Below, piece after piece: positions 34,515 to 44,200 of a stretch of 46,843 nt of DNA. Numbering within the stretch: the first letter of the stretch is position 1; every line of letters begins with the position of its first letter. The stretch comes from Methylomonas koyamae. GTDB taxonomy: Bacteria > Pseudomonadota > Gammaproteobacteria > Methylococcales > Methylomonadaceae. The stretch is from assembly GCF_006483455.1 (NCBI RefSeq), contig NZ_PPPU01000038.1, positions 1-46,843 of the forward strand, in the 5' to 3' direction. The notes beneath the pieces are model-generated. The model saw only the letters and a program-made list of their open reading frames with translations, was not told the origin of the DNA and did no database searches. The translations under genes and the position numbers were made by a program.

Positions 34515-35843
34515 ATGTCAAACGAGACTTTAACGGTTAGGCATAATGCCACCGGGAAAGAAGTGGAATATCCGTTGTTGAAGGGGTCTTTAGGTGCAGA
34601 TACTGCGGATATGCGCTCCTTGAACAAGGATTTGGGTTGTTTCACTTACGATCCGGGCTTTATCGCGACCGCCAGCTGTAAAAGCAAAATTACCTATATC
34701 GACGGCGACAAGGGTATCTTGTTGTACCGCGGTTATCCGATAGAGCAGTTGGCCGAGAACTGCGAATTCACCGAAGTGGCTTACTTGTTGATGAATGGCG
34801 AGTTGCCGGATCAGACCCAGTTGCGCGACTTCAACGAGGAAATCAGCGACCGCGCCACTATCCACGAATCGCTGCGCAAATTCTTCGACGGTTTTCATTA
34901 CGACGCCCATCCGATGGCAATGCTGGTTGGAGTGGTCGGTTCCTTGTCGGCGTTCTACCATAGCGATTTGAATATCAAGGATCCCGACAGCCGGCGCATC
35001 TGCGCGGCAAGGCTGCTGGGCAAGATGCCGACTATCGCTGCAGCCTCTTACCGGCACTCGGTCGGTCGGCCCTTCGTCTATCCGCGCATGGATTTGAGCT
35101 ATTGCGAAAACTTTCTGAACATGATGTTTTCGCGCTCTTCGCAGAACTACATAGACCAGAACCACTATATCGATCCCAATCTGGTCAAGGCATTGAACCT
35201 GTTGTTTATTCTGCATGCGGACCACGAGCAAAACGCCAGTACCTCGACGGTAAGGATGGCCGGCAGCACCGGCGCCAATCCTTATGCCTGCGTCGCGGCC
35301 GGGATTGCCGCTTTGTGGGGACCTGCCCACGGCGGCGCCAACGAGGCCGTGTTGAACATGCTGGCACAAATCGGCAGCGTAGAGAACGTGCCGAAATACA
35401 TCGCCAAGGCCAAGGATCATAACGACCCGTTCCGCTTGATGGGTTTTGGGCATCGGGTATACAAAAACTTCGATCCGCGGGCGACCATCATTCGTAAAAC
35501 CTGCTACGAGGTCTTAGAGCGCACCCATACCAACGACCCACTATTCGAATTGGCGTTGGCTTTGGAAGAATTTGCCCTGAAAGACGATTACTTCATCGAG
35601 AAAAAACTCTATCCCAACGTCGATTTTTATTCCGGCATCATCTACAAGGCACTGCATATTCCAGTGGATATGTTTACCGTGATGTTCGCTATCGCCAGGA
35701 CCGCGGGATGGGTCGCGCATTGGCTGGAAATGATGGAAGAAACCGCCACACCGATTAGCCGGCCACGGCAGCTTTACGTGGGGCCGCCGCGCCGGGATTT
35801 TGTGGCAATTGTCGATCGCCAGCCTTTTGTCAAATCGATATGA
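34515..35843 (+). CDS. gltA: Citrate synthase (type II, hexameric form)
   Basis: A 442-residue enzyme condensing oxaloacetate and acetyl-CoA, the entry step of the TCA cycle. Catalytic parts: [27 protein letters not shown] (His272), [14 protein letters not shown] (His313) and the Asp-containing [13 protein letters not shown]. The N-terminal extension with [21 protein letters not shown] is typical of the Gram-negative, NADH-sensitive form. TGAGGAAA precedes the ATG. The stop overlaps the sdhAF4 start (ATGA). It is codirectional with the succinate dehydrogenase genes. Confidence 0.98.
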   Translation: MSNETLTVRHNATGKEVEYPLLKGSLGADTADMRSLNKDLGCFTYDPGFIATASCKSKITYIDGDKGILLYRGYPIEQLAENCEFTEVAYLLMNGELPDQTQLRDFNEEISDRATIHESLRKFFDGFHYDAHPMAMLVGVVGSLSAFYHSDLNIKDPDSRRICAARLLGKMPTIAAASYRHSVGRPFVYPRMDLSYCENFLNMMFSRSSQNYIDQNHYIDPNLVKALNLLFILHADHEQNASTSTVRMAGSTGANPYACVAAGIAALWGPAHGGANEAVLNMLAQIGSVENVPKYIAKAKDHNDPFRLMGFGHRVYKNFDPRATIIRKTCYEVLERTHTNDPLFELALALEEFALKDDYFIEKKLYPNVDFYSGIIYKALHIPVDMFTVMFAIARTAGWVAHWLEMMEETATPISRPRQLYVGPPRRDFVAIVDRQPFVKSI

Positions 35844-36013
35844 CACCATCGAACGTTAGCGACGAGAAAGTGACTGCTGAGGAGACGGCGGCATTAAAGC
35901 CGGCTTCAGCCGAACCAACCCCGGCCAAGCCGGAAGAGTTCAACGGTCCGAAAGGACCGGAACCCACTCGCTTCGGCGATTGGGAGCGCAAGGGACGATG
36001 CGTCGATTTTTGA
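35840..36013 (+). CDS. Succinate dehydrogenase assembly factor 4 (SdhAF4, DUF1674)
   Basis: A 57-residue protein: an Ala/Glu/Pro-rich variable N-terminus, then [19 protein letters not shown] and the end RCVDF. This is the DUF1674/SDHAF4 signature ([21 protein letters not shown]). In mitochondria SDHAF4 binds flavinylated SdhA and protects it until it joins SdhB. The gene starts in the gltA stop (ATGA overlap) and ends 36 bases before sdhC. It is too short for most automatic gene calls. Family assignment is strong; bacterial function is inferred from the mitochondrial protein and the context. Confidence 0.88.
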   Translation: MTPSNVSDEKVTAEETAALKPASAEPTPAKPEEFNGPKGPEPTRFGDWERKGRCVDF

Positions 36014-36049
36014 CGCCGCAATTACTTCAAACTCAACATAGGGTCATTT

Positions 36050-36421
36050 ATGTCTGCCAATCGACCGCTTTCCCCCCATTTGCAGGTGTACCGCTTACCG
36101 TTGACCGGGTTGGTATCCATCACCCACCGGATGACCGGCGTGTTTTTGTCGATGGGCCTGGTGTTGTTCGTGTACGTGCTGTTTGCCATTGCCGCCGGCG
36201 AAAGCGCCTATCTGGCGATGCAGGCGTTTATGGCGTATTGGTTATTCAAACTGGTGTATTGGGGCTTTATTTACGCGCTATTTTTTCATCTGGTCCATGG
36301 TATCCGGCATTTGATCTGGGATGTCGGTAAGACCTTCGAGCGGGCGACGCTGGATAAATTTGCAATTTACGAACTGGCGTGTTCGGCGTCGTTGACGCTA
36401 TTAACGTTTATCGTTTCCTGA
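36050..36421 (+). CDS. sdhC: Succinate dehydrogenase cytochrome b556 subunit
   Basis: A 123-residue membrane anchor with three helices. RPLSPHLQVYRLPL at the N-terminus and SITHRMTGV (Ser/Arg of the quinone site) are standard. His80 in FFHLVHGIRHLIWD is the expected haem b ligand by alignment with E. coli SdhC His84. With SdhD it holds SdhAB on the membrane and passes electrons to ubiquinone. AGGG precedes the ATG at moderate spacing. Confidence 0.95.
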   Translation: MSANRPLSPHLQVYRLPLTGLVSITHRMTGVFLSMGLVLFVYVLFAIAAGESAYLAMQAFMAYWLFKLVYWGFIYALFFHLVHGIRHLIWDVGKTFERATLDKFAIYELACSASLTLLTFIVS

Positions 36422-36436
36422 TTAGGGAGGATGGTT

Positions 36437-36817
36437 ATGGATTACAAAGCCTGCGTGGAAAAAGCCGCCGATTTTTTCTCGGTGCACAGCGGATCGGGCC
36501 ACTTTTGGTACCAGCGGGTGACTGCAGTTGCTTTGGTGCCTCTATCGGTTTGGTTGTTGATACTGTTGCACAAGGCCTTGAATGCGCCATACGCCGATAC
36601 CGTGACATGGTTGTCGTCGCCGCTTAATACGCTGGCTATCATCGCTTGGACAGTTGCGGTGGTTTACCACGCCGCTTTGGGGGTACAGGTGGTGATCGAG
36701 GACTACGTATCGACGATTCCGGTAAGGCATTTGGCGATTCGGGCTACCAATCTGACTTTTTTGGTTTTGGGCATCGCAGCGTTAGTGGCGATCGTCATCA
36801 TTCTTCTGGCAAGGTAA
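36437..36817 (+). CDS. sdhD: Succinate dehydrogenase membrane anchor subunit
   Basis: A 126-residue protein with three membrane helices; FWYQRVTAVALVPLSVWLL forms the first. The haem-ligand His lies in VVYHAALGVQVVIEDYV, followed by the conserved quinone-site Tyr region. I choose the ATG at 36437: the ribosome binding site AGGGAGG ends at 36430 and so would touch the alternative ATG at 36431 but is well spaced from the second. It is separated from sdhA by only 3 bases. Confidence 0.93.
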   Translation: MDYKACVEKAADFFSVHSGSGHFWYQRVTAVALVPLSVWLLILLHKALNAPYADTVTWLSSPLNTLAIIAWTVAVVYHAALGVQVVIEDYVSTIPVRHLAIRATNLTFLVLGIAALVAIVIILLAR

Positions 36818-36820
36818 ATC

Positions 36821-38605
36821 ATGGCCTCAGCATATAACATCATTGAACACCAGCACGATGTGGTGGTGGTTGGCGCCGGCGGTGCCGGCTTGCGAGCGAC
36901 TTTCGGCATGGTGGAGAAAGGGCTGAAAACCGCTTGTATCAGCAAGGTGTTTCCGACCCGCAGTCATACGGTGGCGGCGCAGGGCGGTATCAGTGCGGCA
37001 TTGGGCAACATGGGCGAAGACGACTGGCGGTTCCATATGTACGACACCGTCAAAGGTTCGGATTGGCTGGGCGACCAGGACGCCATCGAATACATGTGCC
37101 GAGAGGCAATTCCGGCCATCATCGAACTGGAGCACTATGGCGTACCGTTTTCGCGGACCGCGGAAGGCAAAATTTACCAGCGCGCGTTCGGTGGCATGTC
37201 CACCCATTACGGTAAGGCGCAGGCGCAACGCACTTGCGCGGCGGCCGACGTTACCGGCCATGCCATTCTGCACACGCTGTATCAACAAGCTTTAAAGCAC
37301 AACGCCGAGTTTTTCGTCGAATACATCGCGCTGGATCTGATCATGGAAGACGGCGAATGCCGCGGCGTGCTGGCGTGGTGTCTGGATGACGGTTCGATTC
37401 ATCTGTTTCGCGGCCATCAAACCGTGCTGGCGACCGGCGGTTACGGCCGGGCGTTTTTCTCCTGTACCTCGGCGCACACGGTGACCGGCGACGGTAACGG
37501 CATGGTCCTGCGGGCCGGTTTGCCGCTACAGGACATGGAGTTCGTCCAGTTCCATCCGACCGGTATTTACGGCTCAGGTTGTCTGATCACCGAAGGCGCG
37601 AGAGGCGAGGGCGGTTACCTGACCAATTCGGAAGGCGAACGGTTCATGCCCAATTACGCGCCCAACGCGAAAGACTTGGCGTCGCGCGATGTGGTCAGTC
37701 GGGCGATCACGATGGAAGTTAACGCCGGCCGCGGCGTCGGTCCGAAACAAGACCACGCATTGCTGCACCTGGAACACCTCGATCCGGCCATCATTCACGA
37801 ACGCCTGCCCGGTATCGCCGAAACGGCGCGCATCTTTGCCGGCGTCGATGTCACCAAACAGCCGATTCCGGTGATTCCAACCGTGCATTACAACATGGGC
37901 GGTATTCCGACCAACTATAAAGCCGAAGTCGTGACCTTGAAGGACGGCGATCCCGACAGCGTGGTGCCGGGTCTGATGGCGATCGGGGAAACGGCTTGCG
38001 TCTCGGTTCACGGCGCCAACCGGTTGGGGTCCAATTCTTTGCTGGACTTGGTCGTATTCGGCCGCGCCGCCGCGATTCGTGCCACCGAATTGATCAAGCC
38101 GGGCATGCCGCATAAACCGTTGATAAAAGACGCCTGCGACAAAGCCTTGTCGCGGTTCGACGCTATCCGCCATGCCAATGGCAGCAGAAAGACCGCGGAG
38201 ATTCGCTTGGACATGCAAACCACGATGCAGGCCAAGGCGGCGGTATTCCGTACCGCCGAGACGTTACGGGAAGGCGTGGAACGCATCGGAGAGATTGCCG
38301 CATCGTTCGGTGATGTCAAAGTCGGCGATAAATCGTTGATCTGGAATACCGATTTGGTGGAAACCCTGGAGCTGGATAATCTGTTGGGCCAAGCCCAAGT
38401 CACGATTGCCGCCGCCGCCAACCGGCAAGAAAGCCGCGGCGGCCACGCCCGCGAGGATTTTCCGCAGCGTGACGACAAAAACTGGCTGAAACACACATTG
38501 ACTTGGCGCCAGGATAATCAAGTAACTATCGATTATCGTCCTGTCCATTTATATACGCTGACTGACGAAGTGGAAGTCGTGGCGCCGAAAGAGAGGGTCT
38601 ACTAA
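36821..38605 (+). CDS. sdhA: Succinate dehydrogenase flavoprotein subunit
   Basis: A 594-residue catalytic subunit oxidising succinate to fumarate. The Rossmann motif is [15 protein letters not shown]. The His that covalently binds FAD is in [11 protein letters not shown] (His49). Substrate-site residues lie in [16 protein letters not shown] and the catalytic Arg region after it. [10 protein letters not shown] and [17 protein letters not shown] are also standard. SdhE and SdhAF4, both assembly factors for this subunit, are encoded in the same operon. It ends in TAATG shared with sdhB. Confidence 0.98.
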   Translation: MASAYNIIEHQHDVVVVGAGGAGLRATFGMVEKGLKTACISKVFPTRSHTVAAQGGISAALGNMGEDDWRFHMYDTVKGSDWLGDQDAIEYMCREAIPAIIELEHYGVPFSRTAEGKIYQRAFGGMSTHYGKAQAQRTCAAADVTGHAILHTLYQQALKHNAEFFVEYIALDLIMEDGECRGVLAWCLDDGSIHLFRGHQTVLATGGYGRAFFSCTSAHTVTGDGNGMVLRAGLPLQDMEFVQFHPTGIYGSGCLITEGARGEGGYLTNSEGERFMPNYAPNAKDLASRDVVSRAITMEVNAGRGVGPKQDHALLHLEHLDPAIIHERLPGIAETARIFAGVDVTKQPIPVIPTVHYNMGGIPTNYKAEVVTLKDGDPDSVVPGLMAIGETACVSVHGANRLGSNSLLDLVVFGRAAAIRATELIKPGMPHKPLIKDACDKALSRFDAIRHANGSRKTAEIRLDMQTTMQAKAAVFRTAETLREGVERIGEIAASFGDVKVGDKSLIWNTDLVETLELDNLLGQAQVTIAAAANRQESRGGHAREDFPQRDDKNWLKHTLTWRQDNQVTIDYRPVHLYTLTDEVEVVAPKERVY

Positions 38606-39387
38606 TGGTTGAATTTACTTTACCCAGAAACTCCGTCGTCAAAAAAGGCAAGTTGTACAAAGCTGACGGGGCAACTAACGTCCGCTTGTTTCAAGTCTAC
38701 CGTTGGGACCCCGACTCGGGAGAAAATCCGCGGATCGATAGTTACGAGATCGATATGGATCACTGCGGCCCGATGGTGCTGGATGCGATTTTGAAGATCA
38801 AGAACGAAATCGATAGCAGCTTGACCTTTCGCCGCTCCTGTCGAGAAGGGGTCTGCGGTTCGTGCGCAATGAACATCAACGGCAAAAACACCTTGGCCTG
38901 CACCAAAGCCATCAGCGATTACCAAGGCACCATCAAGATATTCCCGCTGCCGCATATGTCGGTAATCAAGGATTTGGTGGCCGACATGAGCCATTTTTTC
39001 GAACAGTATGCATCGATCAAACCTTGGCTGACGGCTTCAGGTGAAGCGCCGGCCGATAGCGAACGGCTGCAAAGTCGGGAAGATCGGGCTAAATTGGACG
39101 GTCTCTACGAATGTGTGCTGTGCGCCTGCTGTTCGACCAGTTGCCCGAGTTATTGGTGGAACAGCGATAAGTACCTAGGGCCGGCGATTTTGTTGCAAGC
39201 CTACCGCTGGTTGGCGGATAGCCGCGACGACAACGATAAGGAACGCTTAGACGAATTGGACGAATCGTTCAAGCTCTACCGCTGCCATACCATCATGAAT
39301 TGTACCGACACTTGTCCGAAAGGTCTGAATCCGGCCAAGGCCATTGCCGAAATCAAGAAGCGGTTGGTAGAACGCGACCACTTGTGA
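38605..39387 (+). CDS. sdhB: Succinate dehydrogenase iron-sulfur subunit
   Basis: A 260-residue subunit carrying three clusters: [2Fe-2S] ligands in [20 protein letters not shown], [4Fe-4S] ligands in [16 protein letters not shown], and [3Fe-4S] ligands in [17 protein letters not shown]. Somewhat longer than the E. coli protein. It overlaps sdhA by one base and sdhE by GTGA. Its clusters are clients of Fe-S assembly such as the Suf system at the left of the window. Confidence 0.97.
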   Translation: MVEFTLPRNSVVKKGKLYKADGATNVRLFQVYRWDPDSGENPRIDSYEIDMDHCGPMVLDAILKIKNEIDSSLTFRRSCREGVCGSCAMNINGKNTLACTKAISDYQGTIKIFPLPHMSVIKDLVADMSHFFEQYASIKPWLTASGEAPADSERLQSREDRAKLDGLYECVLCACCSTSCPSYWWNSDKYLGPAILLQAYRWLADSRDDNDKERLDELDESFKLYRCHTIMNCTDTCPKGLNPAKAIAEIKKRLVERDHL

Positions 39388-39671
39388 GCGAATTGAATAA
39401 ACTGCGCTGGCGTTGCCGGCGCGGCACCTTGGAACTGGATTTATTATTGCTCCGCTATTTAGAACACGCGTATTTGTCCGCCCCCCCAGAACGGCAACAT
39501 GCCTTTCTACGCGTATTGGATATGGAAGACGTCGAACTGATGCCGTATTTGATGACCGACCGGTTACCGGCAGACGATAGTTTGGCAGAGCTGGTTATTG
39601 CCATACGCTCATTACCTGCCATACAGCAAACGGACGAATCGTCCGCTACCCCCGACGACATATCGAATTAA
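39384..39671 (+). CDS. sdhE: FAD assembly factor SdhE
   Basis: A 95-residue SdhE (SDHAF2/DUF339) that promotes covalent flavinylation of SdhA. The RGxxE-type motif is in [19 protein letters not shown]; further helices run through [18 protein letters not shown]. It starts with GTG overlapping the sdhB stop (GTGA). A run of seven C (39481-39487) lies in codons for SAPPER and could be prone to slippage. The C-terminal tail is longer and more acidic than in E. coli. Confidence 0.92.
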   Translation: MSELNKLRWRCRRGTLELDLLLLRYLEHAYLSAPPERQHAFLRVLDMEDVELMPYLMTDRLPADDSLAELVIAIRSLPAIQQTDESSATPDDISN

Positions 39672-39740
39672 GCCGGTTTTTTGTTTGCCCATCTATTCTC
39701 GGTTCGGTAGCCACCGGACGTCTTATCGTTACCCAATCTT

Positions 39741-40763
39741 ATGATGAAAAAGAGCGACTTCAATTACCGCTTGCCGGAAGAGTTAATTGCCCAATACCCC
39801 TTACCGCAGCGTAGCGCCAGCCGCCTGTTACACCTGGATAAGTCAAGCAGTGTAGTGTTTGACCGCCAGTTTACCGATTTGGTCGACTTGTTGTCGCCTG
39901 ATGATTTATTAGTATTCAATGATACTAAAGTTATTCCAGCCCGTATTTTCGGTCGTAAAGCCAGCGGCGGTAAGGTCGAGATTTTGATCGAACGCATCGA
40001 AAGCCAGCAGCAGGCTTTGGCTCATATCAGAGCCAGCAAGTCGCCGAAGCCGGGCGCCAGGATTCAGTTGGAAAACGGCTCTTGTCTGGAAGTCGTCGAG
40101 CGGGAGGCGGATTTATTCCGTCTACGTTTTTCTGGGGCTGATGGTGTCCTGGCGTTGTTGGACGAAGTTGGACATATTCCGCTGCCGCCGTATATCAATC
40201 GCGATGATGAAAATAGCGATCTGGAACGCTATCAGACCGTATTCGCGGAGCAGGCCGGCGCCGTCGCGGCGCCGACCGCCGGTCTACATTTCGACCAAGC
40301 GATGTTGGATAGGCTGGACCGCAAAGGGGTGAAACGGGCGTTTGTGACCTTACATGTCGGTAGCGGCACCTTCAGGCCGGTGCGAGTGGAAGACCTGAGC
40401 CAGCACACCATGCATAAAGAGTTTTACAGCGTGTCGCAAAGCGTTGTCGCTGCAGTCGAAGCTGCGCGGTTGCGGGGAGGGCGGGTGGTCGCGATAGGGA
40501 CGACTGCGGTCAGGGCGTTGGAGTCGGCGTCAGCTGGCGGTCAGCTGGCGGCGGGAGTCGGCGATACCGATTTGTTTATTACGCCCGGTTACCGTTTTAA
40601 ATCGATCGACGCGTTATTCACCAACTTTCATTTGCCGGAGTCGACATTACTCATGTTGGTTTCCGCATTTGCCGGTTACGACGCGGTAATGGCCGCCTAC
40701 CGCCATGCCATAGACCAACGTTACCGTTTTTTCAGTTACGGCGATGCGATGTTGATTTACTGA
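39741..40763 (+). CDS. queA: S-adenosylmethionine:tRNA ribosyltransferase-isomerase
   Basis: A 340-residue enzyme that transfers the ribosyl part of SAM to preQ1 in tRNA to give epoxyqueuosine. Family segments: [15 protein letters not shown] at the start, [68 protein letters not shown], and the C-terminal [19 protein letters not shown]. Full length. A tandem duplication GTCAGCTGGCG x2 lies at 40530-40551. tgt is not in the window. Confidence 0.96.
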   Translation: MMKKSDFNYRLPEELIAQYPLPQRSASRLLHLDKSSSVVFDRQFTDLVDLLSPDDLLVFNDTKVIPARIFGRKASGGKVEILIERIESQQQALAHIRASKSPKPGARIQLENGSCLEVVEREADLFRLRFSGADGVLALLDEVGHIPLPPYINRDDENSDLERYQTVFAEQAGAVAAPTAGLHFDQAMLDRLDRKGVKRAFVTLHVGSGTFRPVRVEDLSQHTMHKEFYSVSQSVVAAVEAARLRGGRVVAIGTTAVRALESASAGGQLAAGVGDTDLFITPGYRFKSIDALFTNFHLPESTLLMLVSAFAGYDAVMAAYRHAIDQRYRFFSYGDAMLIY

Positions 40764-40802
40764 CTTAATTGCGCAAAAAACATTAAATTGGTGCCGGCCT
40801 TG

Positions 40803-41234
40803 CTATTTTTTCCAGCAACTATTCGCGTCTAATGTTGCCGAAGCGACTGTCTTTTGCCCAAGTTGGTCGATGGACAGAGACCCGCATTTGTCGTCGCTCA
40901 TGCTTCCCCCGGCAACCGGAGTAGCCGTGATCGTATAAGTTGTCGTACTTAACGAGGCACTGATATTGTATAAAGCGGTACCAGTTTTGGGGGACGTGCT
41001 AAACGGCAAAACGACGTTAGTTCCCGAAGAGTTTTTATCGTATTTATTATTTTCAGTGAAGTTTCTTTCCAGAAACTGGGCGGTTTCTAAAAGAATAGCT
41101 TTGGCTTCGGTTCGGTTTCCTCTGTGAACGTACTCCGAGTACGATGGAATTGCGATAGCGGCAAGAATTCCGACGATTCCCACCGTCACCATCAATTCGA
41201 TTAGAGTAACACCATCTTGTAAGGTATTTTTCAT
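40803..41234 (-). CDS. pilE: Type IV minor pilin, PilE-like
   Basis: A 143-residue prepilin. After the short leader MKNTLQDG the prepilin peptidase site is followed by VTLIELMVTVGIVGILAAIA with Glu5, the standard pilin N-terminal helix; position +1 is Val rather than the usual Phe. The C-terminal part with DKCGSLSIDQLGQKT and a final Cys-Trp forms the typical disulfide loop of PilE-type minor pilins encoded after pilY1. It begins 9 bases after the pilY1 stop. Confidence 0.88.
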   Translation of the reverse strand: MKNTLQDGVTLIELMVTVGIVGILAAIAIPSYSEYVHRGNRTEAKAILLETAQFLERNFTENNKYDKNSSGTNVVLPFSTSPKTGTALYNISASLSTTTYTITATPVAGGSMSDDKCGSLSIDQLGQKTVASATLDANSCWKK

Positions 41235-41243
41235 AACGCTATT

Positions 41244-44200
41244 TTATTGAATTTGCAACCAATATAAACGGTTAGCAGTTCCTGCGGAAACCGTTTGTCC
41301 CTTATTTTTAATCGATTCGATTTTACTGCTGGTGCCCGAGCCTTCTTTTACGGCTATTCCGGTGCCTTCTTTATCTAACCAAACTAAAGATTTAACCATA
41401 CCGACTGAGAATTGAGCGCCGGATGCGAATCCTCCGCTGGGTAATGAATCTTTGCTATCAAATTTATCGTCATCGTTTAAATCGAATGAGGAGGTAGTTG
41501 TTGCGCCGCCGGTCATGAAATTGAGTTCCATTAGCCAGCTGACTCCACCTGGACTGCAGGGGTCTGAAGATGGAATTGCCGTCAAAAATATGATTCGGTC
41601 TAACATTAACAGAGCGCCGGATATAACTCTCTCTCCTTCAGGCGTAGCAGAGGAAGGCAGTAAATCCATATACCAACCGCGTTTGCTAGTATAGTCCACA
41701 GAGTTTGCCGAAGTTCCTCTTAAGTTGTATTGGTAGGTTACTAGGCACTCGTTTGTTGGGGTTAACGGATCGTCAGTACAGTCGCTTATCGTTTTTGTTG
41801 TGCCTTTGGCCACTTCTTCGGTAATCGTTTGCGCGACTAAATTGCTACGAGATACGGTGCCCGTTGTATTAGGTTTATCCCAAATACCGTAAAAAGTCTG
41901 AACATCATTATTTGTTACATCTGTAGTGGTTAAGTATCTGCCTGTGCCGAAAAAAACTAAGACACCTCCATCGGAATGAGCCCCCAAAATCGGCTGCGCG
42001 GTAATAGGTTGGGGTACGCCAGTCGTTCGTTCAGCGGTAAACAACGGCGCGCCGGCGTTTGCTAAGCCCCAGCCGGTTGCAGAAGTACTCGTTAAATCAA
42101 ACTTCCAGAGATTACCCTGCAGATCCCCGGCGTAGACGTAATCAATGATTTTATCGCCATTGCTGTCGTATAGTTTTGGTGTGGACAGGCCGTTGCTGGT
42201 ACTGGCGTTGGTTGGTATTTTCTTGATTAAACTACCGGTCGTTAAATTGACGATATAGAGAAAGGCTTTTTCCGATGTACTGTTGTAACCATTCCCGAAA
42301 ATAGCAACCCAATCGCCGCTACTCAGTAAACCGATTTGAGGTTGACTGTAGGTCAAGCCCAGTCCGTTACTATCGGTTGTACCGACATTTCCGGTATCGG
42401 CGCTGGTTCCTTGATACTCCCACAATACGTCTGCCGCGGGGCTAAATGCGGCAGGATTTGAAATATTCAACGCGTAAATTGACTTCCCGCCTTTATTTAG
42501 GCCCCCTACGAGTACTGTTTTCCACGAGCCGTTTAAGTAAGCGTCGCTGATATGTGGAGAGCCGTCTACGTAGTAGGTGTGAGCGTAATCCGTGTCGGTG
42601 AGTTTGCTGAGCTTGTCATAGACACCAGCAGGCACATAGGCGATGACCTCTTTGCCGGAGTTGACGTTTCCGGTATCGGCCCGAAATCCGTGCAACATGC
42701 CGTCGTTCCCGCCGACGTAAATCATCGGAATACGCGGGGATGACACACTGGTTTTGTTGGTTACGAATTGGGCGTAGCTCGATTGACCGGAAACCGTGGT
42801 CGGTAATTTTTCGTAGCCATAACTTTCGCTTTTGGTGTAAAGAGGGTCGGAGTTGATAACGTCTGCCAACACGGAGCCGGTACGGTCGCGAAACTTGCCG
42901 CCGTTACGAACTTCGTTGCTGGAATCCCCCCTGATCCAATTCAAACGATTTTGACCGGTAGTAACGGTACCGAGTACACCCGACGAGTTGGTCTGAAGAG
43001 CCGTCTGCTGACCGGAGCTCAGGTTGTCCCACAGAAAAGTGGTACCCGCAGATTGGTTAAAGGTATAGATGTTACGGGCCGCCGCTGACGGGATTAGCGC
43101 CCCCGCATCCCAATTGGCGTCGTTGATATCAAGTTTATCGTCGTTATTGACATCCACCACAAATCCGGAGGCATTGACTGGGAAGTTAAATAAATGTCCG
43201 CTCCAATCTGTCGAGTTGAATTGCGCTTGGTATAGCATGGTACCGCTTTGAATGCTGGTTGAGTTTGCCGCGGCAGCGGAGGCAGCTGCAGTACGCTTCA
43301 AAACATCGTCCAATGCACTTTTCAAGGATGTTTCCAAATTTTTGGGATCTATCGCGAAGAAATAGCGGTCCGGTTTTCCGTCCAGATTACTATCCCATTC
43401 GGCAGTAGTGCTCGGTATATTGTCGTTATTGGCATCGATAAAACCTCCCCACTTGGCGGCATAATACAGCGGTTGTTGCAAGCTGTTCGCTGAGCTCGAA
43501 CCGATCGTATAGGTTACCGAGGTTGCCGCATCACTGGTATTACAGCTTGTGCATGCGGTGACGCCTAGAGGATCGGTGTAATCGTAAGTGTTGATGCCGG
43601 AATGGGCGTGGAATCCATCTTGGGTTGTCCCACTGATGATGTAACCAAAACCCATTTGATAGGGAGTCGACTGGGCTATAACGTCGGTAGTGATAGTGAC
43701 TTGAGTCGAGGTGACCGAGTAACTGAGAACGCCCCATTGATCCTGATCGAAATCCCCGCCCTGTTCGCTGTCTTCCCAGTTTATATAGAGTTTGCCTGTG
43801 TTCGTCGTCGCGGTGCTGGACTGGCTGACGATCTTGAAATCGACGATTGCACAGTTTCCGCCGATATCGGTGTTTTGGCAGGCCGGTAAAATAGTCACGG
43901 TTTTTGTTGAGCTACCCGGCACTGGCACTACGATTTTCGGAACCTGCGGCGATAGGGCCACTCCGTAAGTGGTGACGACTTGTTTACCCTTTAAAGCGGA
44001 CCGAATATCGTTAGTATGGGAATAATGCGCTAATCCGGCAATATGATATGAACCTGCAAGCCTTGGCGCGTCTGGGCACGTACCGCGCACGCCACTGAGA
44101 CTGCTCACCGTTTTGGCGGTACACAATTGGTTGTTATCGGCGCCGTTTTCGCCGACGAAGTAACTATTGCCTGGGATGCTTTCCCCGGTCCCCACGGCGT

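Noticed and set aside
40530-40551. Tandem GTCAGCTGGCG duplication in queA
   Set aside because: Two copies only, within normal coding sequence ([11 protein letters not shown]); the 11-base unit is not a multiple of three, yet the frame and family motifs continue, so it is likely chance.
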